This document shows, in pieces, positions 1 to 9,521 of a DNA stretch of 27,762 nucleotides; the first letter of the stretch is position 1, and every line of letters begins with the position of its first letter. The stretch is from Acanthamoeba lenticulata (taxonomy: Eukaryota > Discosea > Longamoebia > Acanthamoebidae). The notes below the pieces were generated by a model, which searched no databases, was not told where the DNA came from, and saw only the letters and a list, made by a program, of their open reading frames with translations. Where the stretch lies: positions 1 through 27,762 of the forward strand of contig NAVB01001123.1 in assembly GCA_002179805.1 (NCBI GenBank), read 5' to 3'. A program made the translations under genes and the position numbers.

Positions 1-2869
1 TTAAAAAGGTACATTCATAAAAATAATAAAGTAGAAAGAAGATGCGTACAGCGGACGTCGAGGCCCGCGCGGTAGTGTGGCCAGCCCTCGAGCACTACCT
101 TGTCGCCGATCAACGACAGGAACTGCTCGAAGACCTCGCTGCCCTCCTCTGCAGTCGATCGTCAGCCATTTGGAAAGAAGAAGCCAACAAACGTCCACTC
201 GCACCGTTCGAGTACATGTCGGTCTCGCGCAGCTGGCCCTCGCGCGCGTAGAGAATGCCAAACTTGTAGTTGGAGACCACCTGCTTGAGCTCCATCTCCA
301 GCAGCTCCTCGGCCACCTTGTCCTGCGGACCCAGCCGGTGAAAGTCCACCTCGCCCAGCAGCTGCGGACTCGTGCTCTGCAGCGCTCTGGACGACAGGAA
401 CAGGCCACGCGCGGAGAACAGCTTGTCAGCAGGCAAGCCCCACGTCGAGCTCATCATGGACAGAGATCACGACGACCACGACGACAACAACGTACTTTAG
501 GAGGCGCTTGCCCGGCGGCCGCCCGGCCCCAGCGGCCAGGCTGCGCAGCCGCTGGCTCCAGGCCACGAGGCCTTGCTTCTCGCCCTGCACGCGTGCACAG
601 ACGAGCCACGCGTCAGGCTTTCGGAGCGAGAGGAGGCCGAGACCCGGCCGGGGGCGCACGCACGTATTGGGACCAGACGAGGACGCGGAACCGCTGGGCC
701 TTGGCCAGCCGGGACGAGCCGCTCTGCTGGTGTTGAGACGACTGCGGGTTGGACTCGGCCAACTGCGGCGTCACCTCGCTGGCGGCGATGGGCGTCTTGA
801 GGATCGACACCACCAGCGGGCCCTCGGTCGCATGCACGCCGCCAAAGTTGACGTGGTCTGCAGCATTCACCGCGGTTAGGCCGACGATGACGAGCAACAA
901 GAACAACAACAACAGCGCACGTTTGGAGTAGAAGAAGCGGTTGTAACTGCAGGCCTCGTAGATGGTAGCCTCCAGGCGCAGCTGGCTCGGGTCGACCGGG
1001 TAGAGCTTCCACGACCGACCGGCCCCGGCAACGACCACATCTGTGGCGGTTGCCACGGTGGCAGCAGGAGGGGGAGGGTTGGCCGTCGATTCGCCTTCTA
1101 TCACGTAGCCCGCATAGCCCAGCGCAATCGGCGGGTGATCCCTGTTGAAGACAAATACAATTTATAAAAACAATTTATCCATCGAAAAAGGAAAAATGAA
1201 AGCGAAAGCAAAAAACGAAAAGCGAAGGAGAAACAAAGAACGAACCTGTCGTAGTCAAGATCATTGGGAGTCGCAGTAGTGATGCTTCGAGGAGACAGCG
1301 TCGCCTCGGCATTTGCCGAGGCAGAGTTGAGGCTACTTTGAACATCGGGTCGCGCCTTGCGCCAGGAGCCCTGAGCCTGCTCCTCCGCCCCAGGGTTGGG
1401 GTCGGAGACATGGCCAGGCTGTGCGTGGTATGGCCGCGCGGCGCGCTCGGCTTTCAGAGAGCGTTCGATGAGTTCGGAGCCGAGCGTCTTGGACTTGGGC
1501 GGGATGATGACGCTCCGGGACGTCGGGCCAAACTTGGCGGCAGTGGTCAGAATGCGCGAGCCCTTGGACTCCACATCGGCCGCCATCTTGCGCAGCGTCT
1601 GCGATCTGCCCGCGGCGCACACGCACCACACAGCAGTGCGATTAGCAAAGGGCGTTGGCCTTGAAGAGATTGGGCCGCATGCCTTCGCCGGAAGGAGTCG
1701 CCCGTCCACTGGCTCGTAGCTGTTGGAAAGAGTTGGACGACAGCGGCCTGTCCGTTCTTGAGCGACTCGATGATGGACGGGTGGGCTTTGACAAACACCG
1801 CAAACTCGACCGTCAGGCGCTGGTCCTGCAGATGTGGAGATTGTGAGCACACGCCCTCACAAAGTCGTCCACCAGCAGGCGTTTGTACGTCGGCAAAGCC
1901 CAGGTGAAAATCGTCGGGCGAGAGATCGACGAATCCGTCGCCATACTTGAACACATGCCTCTGTGGGTCGTCACGTGAGCGTAGATCATGAAGCACTCTG
2001 CACGGCTTTGGCCAATTTCGAGGGCGCGCACCTTGACTTGATCGACCGAGTAGGTGTGGGGCACGAGGAACGCCTGCCGGGCGTCAGTCCCAGGCATGAT
2101 CACCTGGTGGTCCGCCAGAAGACCATAATGATAGATTGGTCAGAACTTGAAGGAGAGGAACATAATTGAAACCAGGCCGTGGGAGCACCTCGAGCTTGAA
2201 GAAGCGCTCAAAGAGGCCCAAGGCCACGGCCGAGTCAGGCTTGCGCAAAATCATGCGGCTCTTTTGCCGCTGCTTGGCCGCTTCGCGGTCGGTCTGCGGT
2301 TGCGCCCGGGGCGACGTTGCGCTTGCAGATGGCGCACCTGTGGGCAAAGTCGTCTCCTCCTCGGCCAGCGCGGGAGCGGGCTCGAGATGCACGCGCACGT
2401 CGTCGTCCTCGCCGTCGCCCTCCTCCACTTTGTCATTCTTGCTGCCATTCGTGGCGTGCGTGGAGAGAGACGAGGGCAGCGATGAAGACGCTGCTGTTGT
2501 CGCTTCGGCGGATGGCTGCTGGGCCCGAGGCAACGACGTTGAGGAGGTGCTGGTGGCTGGCGACGCTGCCTTGCTGGGCCAGTCAGTGCCAAGGAGCTCC
2601 GGAAAGAGTGAAGTCCAAGAAAAGGACTGCTCTAACACCGGACGCGGCGCCACAGGGGCAGCCGAGGAAGGCGAGGCCGTTGAGGACGAAGCGGGAGAAG
2701 AGACAGCCGAAAGATCGAGCGAGGGGATCGGAGACGATTGGTTGCTGCCAAGGAGAACCGTCCGTCGGCCACGGGAGTGGAAAGCGGAGGGTGAACTCAA
2801 GTTGAAGCCGCCGCGTTCAAGATGCTGCTCGAGCGCCTGCAGTTCTTCTTCCTCATCTTTAGCGTCCAT
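1..2869 (-). CDS. RapGAP-domain GTPase-activating protein (partial, 3' end outside window)
   Basis: Predicted to stimulate GTP hydrolysis by Rap-type small GTPases. The RapGAP domain reads across exons 921-1141, 664-857, 496-584, 205-449 and 50-148, whose phases all match. Family hallmarks visible are HHVNFGG...EGPLVVSI, NYKFGILYAREGQ, DMYSNEEGSEVFEQFLSLIGD and GWPHYRAGLDV. The catalytic-asparagine segment that normally follows would lie left of base 1, so activity cannot be judged here. The start is taken at 2869 (MDAKDEEEEL); an in-frame upstream ATG at 2932 is possible. Upstream exons are 2189-2869, an exon ending at 2103, 1889-1960, an exon starting at 1825, and 1246-1605. The first encodes about 225 Ser/Ala/Pro-rich residues of no recognised family. 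The splice pattern between about 1606 and 1825 is unresolved. The gene is divergent from the Rag GTPase gene. Confidence 0.85.
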
Positions 2870-3098
2870 CTTTGTTACTGATCCTGTGGATGAGCTCTCT
2901 TCTTGTGTCCTCAGCAGGTTGCTGCAGGGCAAATAAATTGCTTATTACTCAAGTACCTGCCATTTTTCTGATTCCGCCTGTTTTTCTTGGTGCCTTTTCC
3001 TGGTGTCCCTAGAGGTGCTAAGGAATTCGAAATCCTTGTTCGAGATTCTTTCCCATCCGTCTCTGCGTTGAGCTGTTCGTCAATTGGCCAAGTTCAAG
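2870..3098. promoter_or_regulatory. Divergent intergenic region between RapGAP and RagA genes
   Basis: These 229 bases separate two start codons on opposite strands, so they must hold both 5' leaders and probably a shared promoter. No convincing TATA box or repeat was seen. Calling it a bidirectional promoter is inferred from gene geometry only. Confidence 0.4.
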
Positions 3099-4493
3099 AT
3101 GATGAAAAAGAAGGTACGCACAGGCCGGAAACATTAGAGCCGCCATTTTGAAATCGGCAGTCACCAATCCAATTTTCTTGTGCTCAGGTTTTGTTGATGG
3201 GCAAGAGCGGGTCGGGCAAGACCTCGATGCGCTCCATCATCTTTGCCAATTATATTGCTCGCGATACCACGCGTCTCGCTGCCACGAGTATGCATCTTAC
3301 TTTCATTTTATCATCATAGACGTGTGAATTTGATCTCACTCTTCCTTTACAGTCGACGTGGAGCACTCGCATGTCCGTTTTCTTGGCAATTTGGCCCTCA
3401 ATCTCTGGGATTGTGGTGGTCAGGAGGCGTTCATGGAGAACTACTTCTCCAACCAGAGAGATCACATCTTCAGGAACGTTGAAGTCCTCATCTACGTGTT
3501 TGACGTAGAGAGCAGTTGCGCTGAGGTTCGTGATACTCGTTTTGTTTGCTGCTCGCTACTCTCGTGCTCTCCTCTCAACTTCATCTTGCGCCGGCTCCCT
3601 CTTGGCATCTGTTCAATCTCTGCAGCAGGACATGAAGTACTACCACTCGTGCCTCGACGCCATCCAGCAGAACTCCCCCAGCGCCAAAATCTTCTGTCTT
3701 ATGCACAAGATGGATCTCGTGCCTGAAGATCAGCGAGAGAAGGTGCGCGCCTCCTCTTCATTTCTGCCTCATCGGTTTCGCCCCACTCACACGCTAGGCC
3801 ACCGGCCGCGCGGTGCACAAGAGTAGACGTTTGCACAGAAGGAGAGCGAGCTCAAGCAGGCGTCGCTCCCAATGAACATCACGCTCTTCCCGACGTCGAT
3901 CTGGGACGAGACACTGTACAAGGCCTGGTCGTCGATCGTGTACGCCCTCATTCCCAACATCGACACTATCGAGACGCGACTTCAGAAGTTCTGCTCCATC
4001 TGCGAGGCCGATGAAGTGGTTCTGTTTGAGCGCGCCACCTTCCTCGTCATCTCGCACGCCTCCTCTCGTAAGCACAAGGACGTCCACCGATTCGAGAAGA
4101 TCAGCAACATCATCAAGCAGTTCAAGCTCAGCTGCAGGTTCGTTTTTCTTTGTGCTTCTTGTTGTTCTGAAGTGCTGGTGCTCATCGTGCTTGACCTCGA
4201 GCAGCAAGTTTGGTTCCTACTTCTCCGATATGGAAGCACGCAACTCGCATTTTGCGGCGTTCATCGACCTCTTCACAGAGAACACGTACATGATGGTCAT
4301 CATGTCCGATCCCACTATCCGTACGTCCTTTCCTCCACCTGCCGCCTTCTCTTGGGCCGATCGCTCAGATACCTGTGTGTTGTCACGTTCGATTCTAGAA
4401 TCTACCGCCACGCTCCTCAACATCAAGAACGCCAGCAAGCACTTTGAGAAGTACCTCCAGCACAACGACGCCACACCAACCAGGTCCTTCTGA
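3099..4493 (+). CDS. RagA/Gtr1-type Rag GTPase
   Basis: Small GTPase of the RagA/B (Gtr1) class. In other eukaryotes it pairs with RagC/D on lysosomes and relays amino-acid status to TORC1. Seven exons join in phase: 3099-3113, 3188-3287, 3353-3525, 3626-3742, 3839-4137, 4205-4320, 4399-4493, giving 304 residues, close to the roughly 310 of animal RagA. The P-loop GKSGSGKTS is at about residues 10-18, the G3 motif WDCGGQ follows, and the G4 motif is HKMD, the usual Rag variant of NKxD. The C-terminal half keeps the Rag-specific roadblock-like dimerisation region ([20 protein letters not shown], then [12 protein letters not shown]). The first exon is only 15 bases (MMKKK). No RagC partner is in the window. 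Confidence 0.96.
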
Positions 4494-4549
4494 TAGGATC
4501 ACTTCCTCCTTTGCCCCAACACCGCCTTTTGTTTCGCTTTTTGTCCAAA

Positions 4550-4605
4550 GTCAAAAAAAAAAAATACTTAAAAAAAGAAAAAGAAAAAAAAAGGAGAGCA
4601 GTCGC
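4550..4605. repeat. A-rich tract between RagA and Hsp20-domain genes
   Basis: A run of A and AAG/AAAG units on the + strand, in strong contrast to the GC-rich coding DNA around it. It lies after the RagA stop (4493) and before the next start (4663). It is probably 3' UTR of one gene or 5' leader of the next. Confidence 0.6.
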
Positions 4606-4662
4606 CGTGCTCCAAACGAGCAGAAGCCACCTCACCAGAAAAGAAGGACGAAAGGAGCAGTA

Positions 4663-6023
4663 ATGGAGCAGCCCGGGGACCGGACGGACGTGACTGATCT
4701 GGTGGGTATCGCCACAGAACAACCACACGATGTTGACCCCCACCACAGCGGGCACGATGAGCATGGAGCATGGATGATGTTTGGGCATGCAGGCGATGAA
4801 CATCACACTGGCGAAGACGAAGGACAACCACCCCACCCAGACCAAGTTGTGGTGCAGGAGGGAGTTCACCGGGAGGAAGATGACCCTGCATTTGTCTTCT
4901 CGCACGACGAAAACCACGAACATGCGGGGGCTGTGCTGGAGGAGGACAGTTCAGCGTTCGAAGCCAAACGGGCCGAGATTACCAAGACGTTCTTCCAGGC
5001 CTTCTTCGAGTATCCAACGGATAGCAACGCGCAGGACTACCAGGTGCCAACTGATGAGATCGATTTCCTTTATGACAATGTGATTCCCGTGCGCTATCGG
5101 CATCGCAAACAAGAGCGGGCCAAGTACCGCCTGAATGAACTGCGCGACGTGCTGCAGCGGCACAGTGACGAGCTCGCTGCGGGGCTCCTACCGCCGCCCC
5201 CGCCGCTTGAGGAACCTATGGCGCCCGCACAGCAGCTGGATCGAGCGCGCAAGCGGCGCAAGATCCACTTCGACAAGAAGGCCTGGAGCAAGCGCGAGAG
5301 GGGCAAAAGCTACTGGCTCGGCATGCGCGGACCCTTCTTTCCGGCTCAACACGAGGCCCTCCACAAGCTGGCCATCCTTGTTGGCCATCCTTTCCCGCAT
5401 CTCAACGAGCAGTCTTTCCGCGCTGCCTACAGCCGCGAGATAACCCGACGAGAAGAGGCCGCTACTTACCTCCTCTCTCACCCCAAGCCTCCGCACATTG
5501 GCCACCTCGGCGGAACCATCAGGGCTGTCAAGGCGGGCGCTGCAACCCTTGTCGCCTCCGCGCCCACGCAACAAACGGAATCGCCTTCGCTGATCGACTC
5601 GGGGCGGGCGCCCTTCCCTGTCTACGACATGTGGCGTGACGCCGATCAGGCTACCAACCCCAACGCGCCGCACCACTACGTCCACTTTGTGTTCGACGTG
5701 CCGGGCGTCATCGAGGAGCCTAAGTTCTCCTTCAGCAAGGCTACACGCCAGTGGCAGCTTGAAGGTTGGTTCTTATGCTCTCTTCCTCCTTCTTGTGATC
5801 ATCGAAATCGTTATCTATGCAGCGGCTATGCTGACGCCTCGAGCTTTGGGCAACAACAGGAACGAGAACGATCCCAGGCGTCCACTACTTGACGCAGCTG
5901 CGCGCCTCAGGCCGCTTCGTCGTGAAGGGCGTACTGCCGGCGAGCGTCGACGTGCACGCCATGCCCAAGACCTCCTTTGGCAACGGCATCCTCCACATCA
6001 CCATCGCCGACCATGTCGAGTAG
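4663..6023 (+). CDS. Hsp20/alpha-crystallin-domain protein with long N-terminal extension
   Basis: Two exons, 4663-5764 and 5860-6023, give 421 residues. The last roughly 105 residues read as an alpha-crystallin domain: PVYDMWRDAD, then HHYVHFVFDVPGVIEEPKFS, WQLEGTRTIPG, GRFVVKGVLPASVDVHAM and the signature NGILHITI. This matches the small heat-shock layout of a core beta-sandwich with an I/V-x-I/V end. The N-terminal 315 residues are not a known domain. They begin with a His/Asp/Glu-rich stretch (about residues 20-105), then hold a basic patch (RARKRRKIHF) that could be a nuclear localisation signal, and a helical Ala/Lys-rich part. Typical small heat-shock proteins have 150-220 residues, so this is unusually long. 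Chaperone activity is inferred from the domain only. Confidence 0.75.
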
Positions 6024-6150
6024 CGAGTTGCTCTTCTCTTCTTGTTTTGCTTTCTTCCCTTCGGCCCAAAATCTTTATCAAATTATATTATTTAAATTAA
6101 TATTCAATATTCTACATCTGCACAAAACTGGGGCTTGTTCGTCGGCTGGC

Positions 6151-6546
6151 TTACGCCTCTCGCTCTGCGAGAGCCGGGTAGGCCGCAAGGAACGCTTTGT
6201 TGTAGCAGGCCAACGCCTTCAGTTGGAACTGTACTCGTTCGTCGTGTACACTTTGGCTGGCGGTGGTGGCGGGCAAGCCCACTATCGTCGCTCCGCTGGG
6301 AGACTGCTTTCTCCTCTTGTTGTTTGGCGTCTTTCCTCGTCGGCTGCCCTCTGACCGTGTGTTGGCCTTCTTGCTTCCCCGCGGTCGAAGGCGGGACATG
6401 AAGGCGAGCATAGAAATTGCGTCTTGCTCGTCGGCTTCCAAATAGGTGACGACGGTTCCCAGTTGACCTTGCTGTCGCTCCCACACTTCTCGCTGCCACT
6501 GTGGTGCGTCGGCGGCGAGCTCTTTTCGGCGAGGAAGAACCTCCAT
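6151..6546 (-). CDS. Hypothetical basic protein (131 residues)
   Basis: I do not recognise this protein. It starts MEVLPRRKEL and ends in a probable helix (FQLKALACYNKAFLAAYPAL). Between them is a helical acidic part (TYLEADEQDAISMLAFMSRL) and a basic low-complexity stretch with KANTRSEGSRRGKTPNNKRR, which may target the nucleus. No intron is needed. The open frame runs on upstream to 6978, but that part is Ser/Thr/Pro-rich, resembles translated 5' leader and lies across a TATA-like element, so I chose the start at 6546. It converges tail-to-tail with the Hsp20-domain gene, with about 130 bases between stops. Expression is unproven. Confidence 0.5.
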   Translation of the reverse strand: MEVLPRRKELAADAPQWQREVWERQQGQLGTVVTYLEADEQDAISMLAFMSRLRPRGSKKANTRSEGSRRGKTPNNKRRKQSPSGATIVGLPATTASQSVHDERVQFQLKALACYNKAFLAAYPALAEREA

Positions 6547-6863
6547 GACGAATGTACGGCGGGAACCGGTCGGTTGTGCTGAAGAAGACGGTGGACTACT
6601 CGTTGAAGTGAGAAAGCTGGAAGCGGGAAAGTGGTTGTGGCCTTGCAGTCGTTCAACAAAACAGAAGTGGCGTAGGTGTGAAGGGGGTACAAGCAGGCGA
6701 GGTGTGAGACCGTGAAGGTGCGGGGGTGGGGTTGCTGTGAGTAGTGAAGGAAAGCTGAAAGAGTGTTGACGAAAGGAGGTCGGCCGCGAGCGCTTGAGTG
6801 TGGTGCACGCTGCTGTGTACTTGTGGGAAGAATGACTTGTGGTGCTAAGAAGTACTCGCCCAC

Positions 6864-6871
6864 ACTTATAG
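6864..6871 (-). promoter_or_regulatory. TATA-like element
   Basis: On the minus strand this reads CTATAAGT within GC-rich DNA. It lies about 320 bases upstream of the chosen ATG at 6546. It would fit a core promoter for the hypothetical gene with a fairly long leader, or one interrupted by an unseen intron. Motif match only. Confidence 0.35.
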
Positions 6872-7243
6872 GTCGTTGGCCCAGGTGGTTCTAGGTGCGC
6901 TAGTGCATGTCGTTCGCTGGATGACTGGCGATGTCGGCGAGATGTCAGCGAAAAGAGGCCAATAAAAAGGGATAACAAGAGTGACTCTCGCAGTCGTGGC
7001 GCTTATTAGGGCAGAGCTCATGCAACAGCGGACCATGTTTCCCGACTACAGATGCCTGAATGCTCCAAAATGGGTGCGTTAATGGGGAGAGACTTGTCGG
7101 TGCACGTGACCTGTTATGGGCGTGGTTGTGGCGCACAAGCAAGTGTCTTTTGGTTTTCAAGGATGTGGATGTCCTAGGACTTTTCACTTCCCCTTTACCA
7201 CAAACAAACAAGCTCACGTTCGTTGACCACGCAAGCAGGGCTT

Positions 7244-9267
7244 TTATGTGAGCCGAGGCAATCGCCAGACAAGAAAGACAGGGTAAAAGGACAGGGCCAG
7301 CGTGCACGCGAGCTGCGCCATGTCGACGTAGGCGAATGAGCCCAGCTCGTAGGCCATGGCGAGGAGTGGCTGCTGGAGATAGTTCATCCAACCACCGATG
7401 AAGCAGCAACAACCCCAAAGCTTTCCAAAGTTGCTGTAGCCGTACCTGAGGGAGCACGGTTGGCGTCAGTCCAGCTGCAACGAAAGGAAGTAGAGGAAGA
7501 AGTGGTGGAATTGTACATTTCGATGAGGACGGCGATCATTGCGGTGTAGAAGTAGGCGCGGTAGACGGAAACGATGGCAAAGGTGGCGAACTGGACCTCG
7601 AGCACAGGCACAAGCTTGCAGCCAGCGAACAGCAGCGCACCGACATGCGCCGAAATCACCGCCCCCGTGCTACCTGCAGAGCAAGGACCCCGAGGCCGAT
7701 CATTAGCCACCTCAAGAGTGCAGGCGGCCGCGTGGGCGAGATGGAGACCCACCCGCTTTGTCGACGCTCCACCCGATGAGTGGGCTAATGACGAAGACGG
7801 CGGGAAGTGTCCAGGCAAAGACCTCCACGTAGAAGTCCACTGGCCCCACACAAGTGCGTGTACTGTCAGCAAGCAAGCAAGAAGAAGAAGAAGAAGGCAA
7901 AGAAGAAGACTTGTCGTTGGAGTGTTCACAAGTGTAGTACCGGTGGCGCGGTCGTCGGTCATGTGCTCGAGCTGGACGGGGATCGTGCCCACGTACATGT
8001 TGAGCCAGAGGACGGACAAGTTGGTGTACAAGCAAAAGATCCAATAGTCGAGCGACAGGAACTGCTCCTTGAAGGACCGTTCTGACATGGGCACACGGGG
8101 CTGAGGCTTGATCAACGCATCGTCGTCGTCGTTGTCGCCACCGCGCAGGAGCGGCAGCGACTCTTTGCTACTTGGCTTGGACTCGTCATCCTCTTCTTCT
8201 GTGAGGACTGATATCATACAAGTCAGCGCTTCGGGCTTCACTCGCGGCACGAGCGGACGTACGCTTGGCCTCCTTGGTGTGGGAAAGGGCCAGCGGCCAC
8301 AGGACCGCGCACAGCAACGAGAGCAGACCGATGGCAGCGTAGCCAATGAAGAAGTTGCGCATGGAGAGGCCCGCCAGTCGGTTGATCAACTGCAGCGACC
8401 AGCGACCCGCCCAGTTGAGATGTCAACAACAGCACGACAAGAAGGAGGGACACGACCATGTGCGTACCCCAAAAATCGGGAACACGATGCAGCTTGCATC
8501 AAAGGCCACGCTGTAGATCCCGAGTACGGTGACTCTCAGCGAGCCGTACAGTTCACTGGTGGAGTTTGTTGTTGTTGTTGCCAATTGGTCGGTTGGTTAG
8601 TGGCAGGAGCGTGAGTGACCCTCATGAGAGCAGAAAAAACCTGAGTCGCAAGAGGGCGTAGAAGATGCCACATCCACCGCTGGCGATGCCCACAAACCCG
8701 ATCGCATAAACGTCAAACGCTGCACGGGACGATCATTAGCTAATGAGGTCATCTTCTTCTTCGTATTCTTTGAGAGCAAGAGACGTACATTCGGTGTTGG
8801 AGAAGGCAAACAGCAGTGATCCGATGCTGAACATGGCGGAAGCCAGTGGCAGCAATTGCCGTGGACCAAGGTAGTCGACCATGAAGCCCCAGGCAAGCGT
8901 GGAGACGCCGAGCGACATCACAGCTGCCGTGTAGATAAAGTTGAGCTTCAGGTCCTGCTCTTCACATTGTGTCTGTTCTGGCGTGAGAAAAGAAGCGAAG
9001 AAGAAAAACAGCAAATGGACAGCAGGCTCCGGAGGTGCTAAGCACGACGCATACCACCGCGGGAGCGCTGAAAGTGGAGGAGTTGCTTGTGCATAGTTCA
9101 TGGTAGGCGCCTTCCTCCTGGAGGACGAGGAGGATGGGCGACCAGCCGTGGACGGAACCCGAGGTAGTGGCCATGAGAAAGGTGGAAAGGACCATGAGCA
9201 ACGCCTTGTCCACGGCAGACTCGCCCTGCAAGCGGAACGCATCGAACAGGGCCGCCATATAGCGCAT
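7244..9267 (-). CDS. Major facilitator superfamily transporter, SLC43-like
   Basis: Polytopic membrane transporter, 467 residues from nine exons in matching phase: 9055-9267, 8789-8972, 8641-8719, 8468-8555, 8263-8389, 7941-8207, 7753-7839, 7517-7673, 7244-7445. The MFS signature between helices 2 and 3 is visible as GFMVDYLGPRQ (about residue 100). The first extracellular part (GWSPILLVLQEEGAYHELC, then QCEEQDLKLNFIYT) resembles the SLC43 amino-acid transporter family and related fungal/amoebal members. The central cytoplasmic loop is acidic and Ser-rich (EEEDDESKPSS...GGDNDDDDA), as is usual between the six-helix halves. The substrate cannot be told from sequence; amino acids are a guess from family. 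The start ATG at 9267 is the first one that keeps the N-terminal helix, but a longer N terminus is possible. Divergent from the DENN gene. Confidence 0.87.
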
Positions 9268-9521
9268 GATGGTCCAAATAAAAGCTGTGGCCCTGCCGCA
9301 GCGTGCCGCTGCGGTTCGAGGTTGTGTCGGGCCATTAGTGCCCTTTTTTCTTTTAAAAGAATTCTTGCCGACAATCTATGATGTTCTCTTTTCTTCGTCA
9401 TTTTCTTATTAGAAAAGGAAATACCCAACAAGCAAAGGCCGATAGCAACATCGACAAACATTTCGTCTGGGCGTCCCCTCATAATTGAGAGGCTCCCCAG
9501 GTTGGGGCACAAAAAAGGAGG
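9268..9521. promoter_or_regulatory. Divergent intergenic region between MFS and DENN genes
   Basis: About 254 bases separate the two start codons. The part near 9340-9420 is AT-rich. It presumably contains both 5' leaders and promoters. I saw no clear TATA box or repeat, so this rests on gene arrangement. Confidence 0.35.

Noticed and set aside
858..920. Transmembrane helix in the RapGAP protein
   Set aside because: The hydrophobic run is the translation of an intron with good GTGCGC and TGCAG borders; removing it restores the RapGAP motif HHVNFGG.
2166..2936. A 256-codon open frame on the + strand
   Set aside because: Antisense to the low-complexity first exon of the RapGAP gene; consists of mirrored Ser/Ala/Glu tracts only.
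6547..6978. N-terminal extension of the small minus-strand protein
   Set aside because: Open but Ser/Thr/Pro-rich with no domain, and it includes a TATA-like element; better read as 5' leader and promoter.
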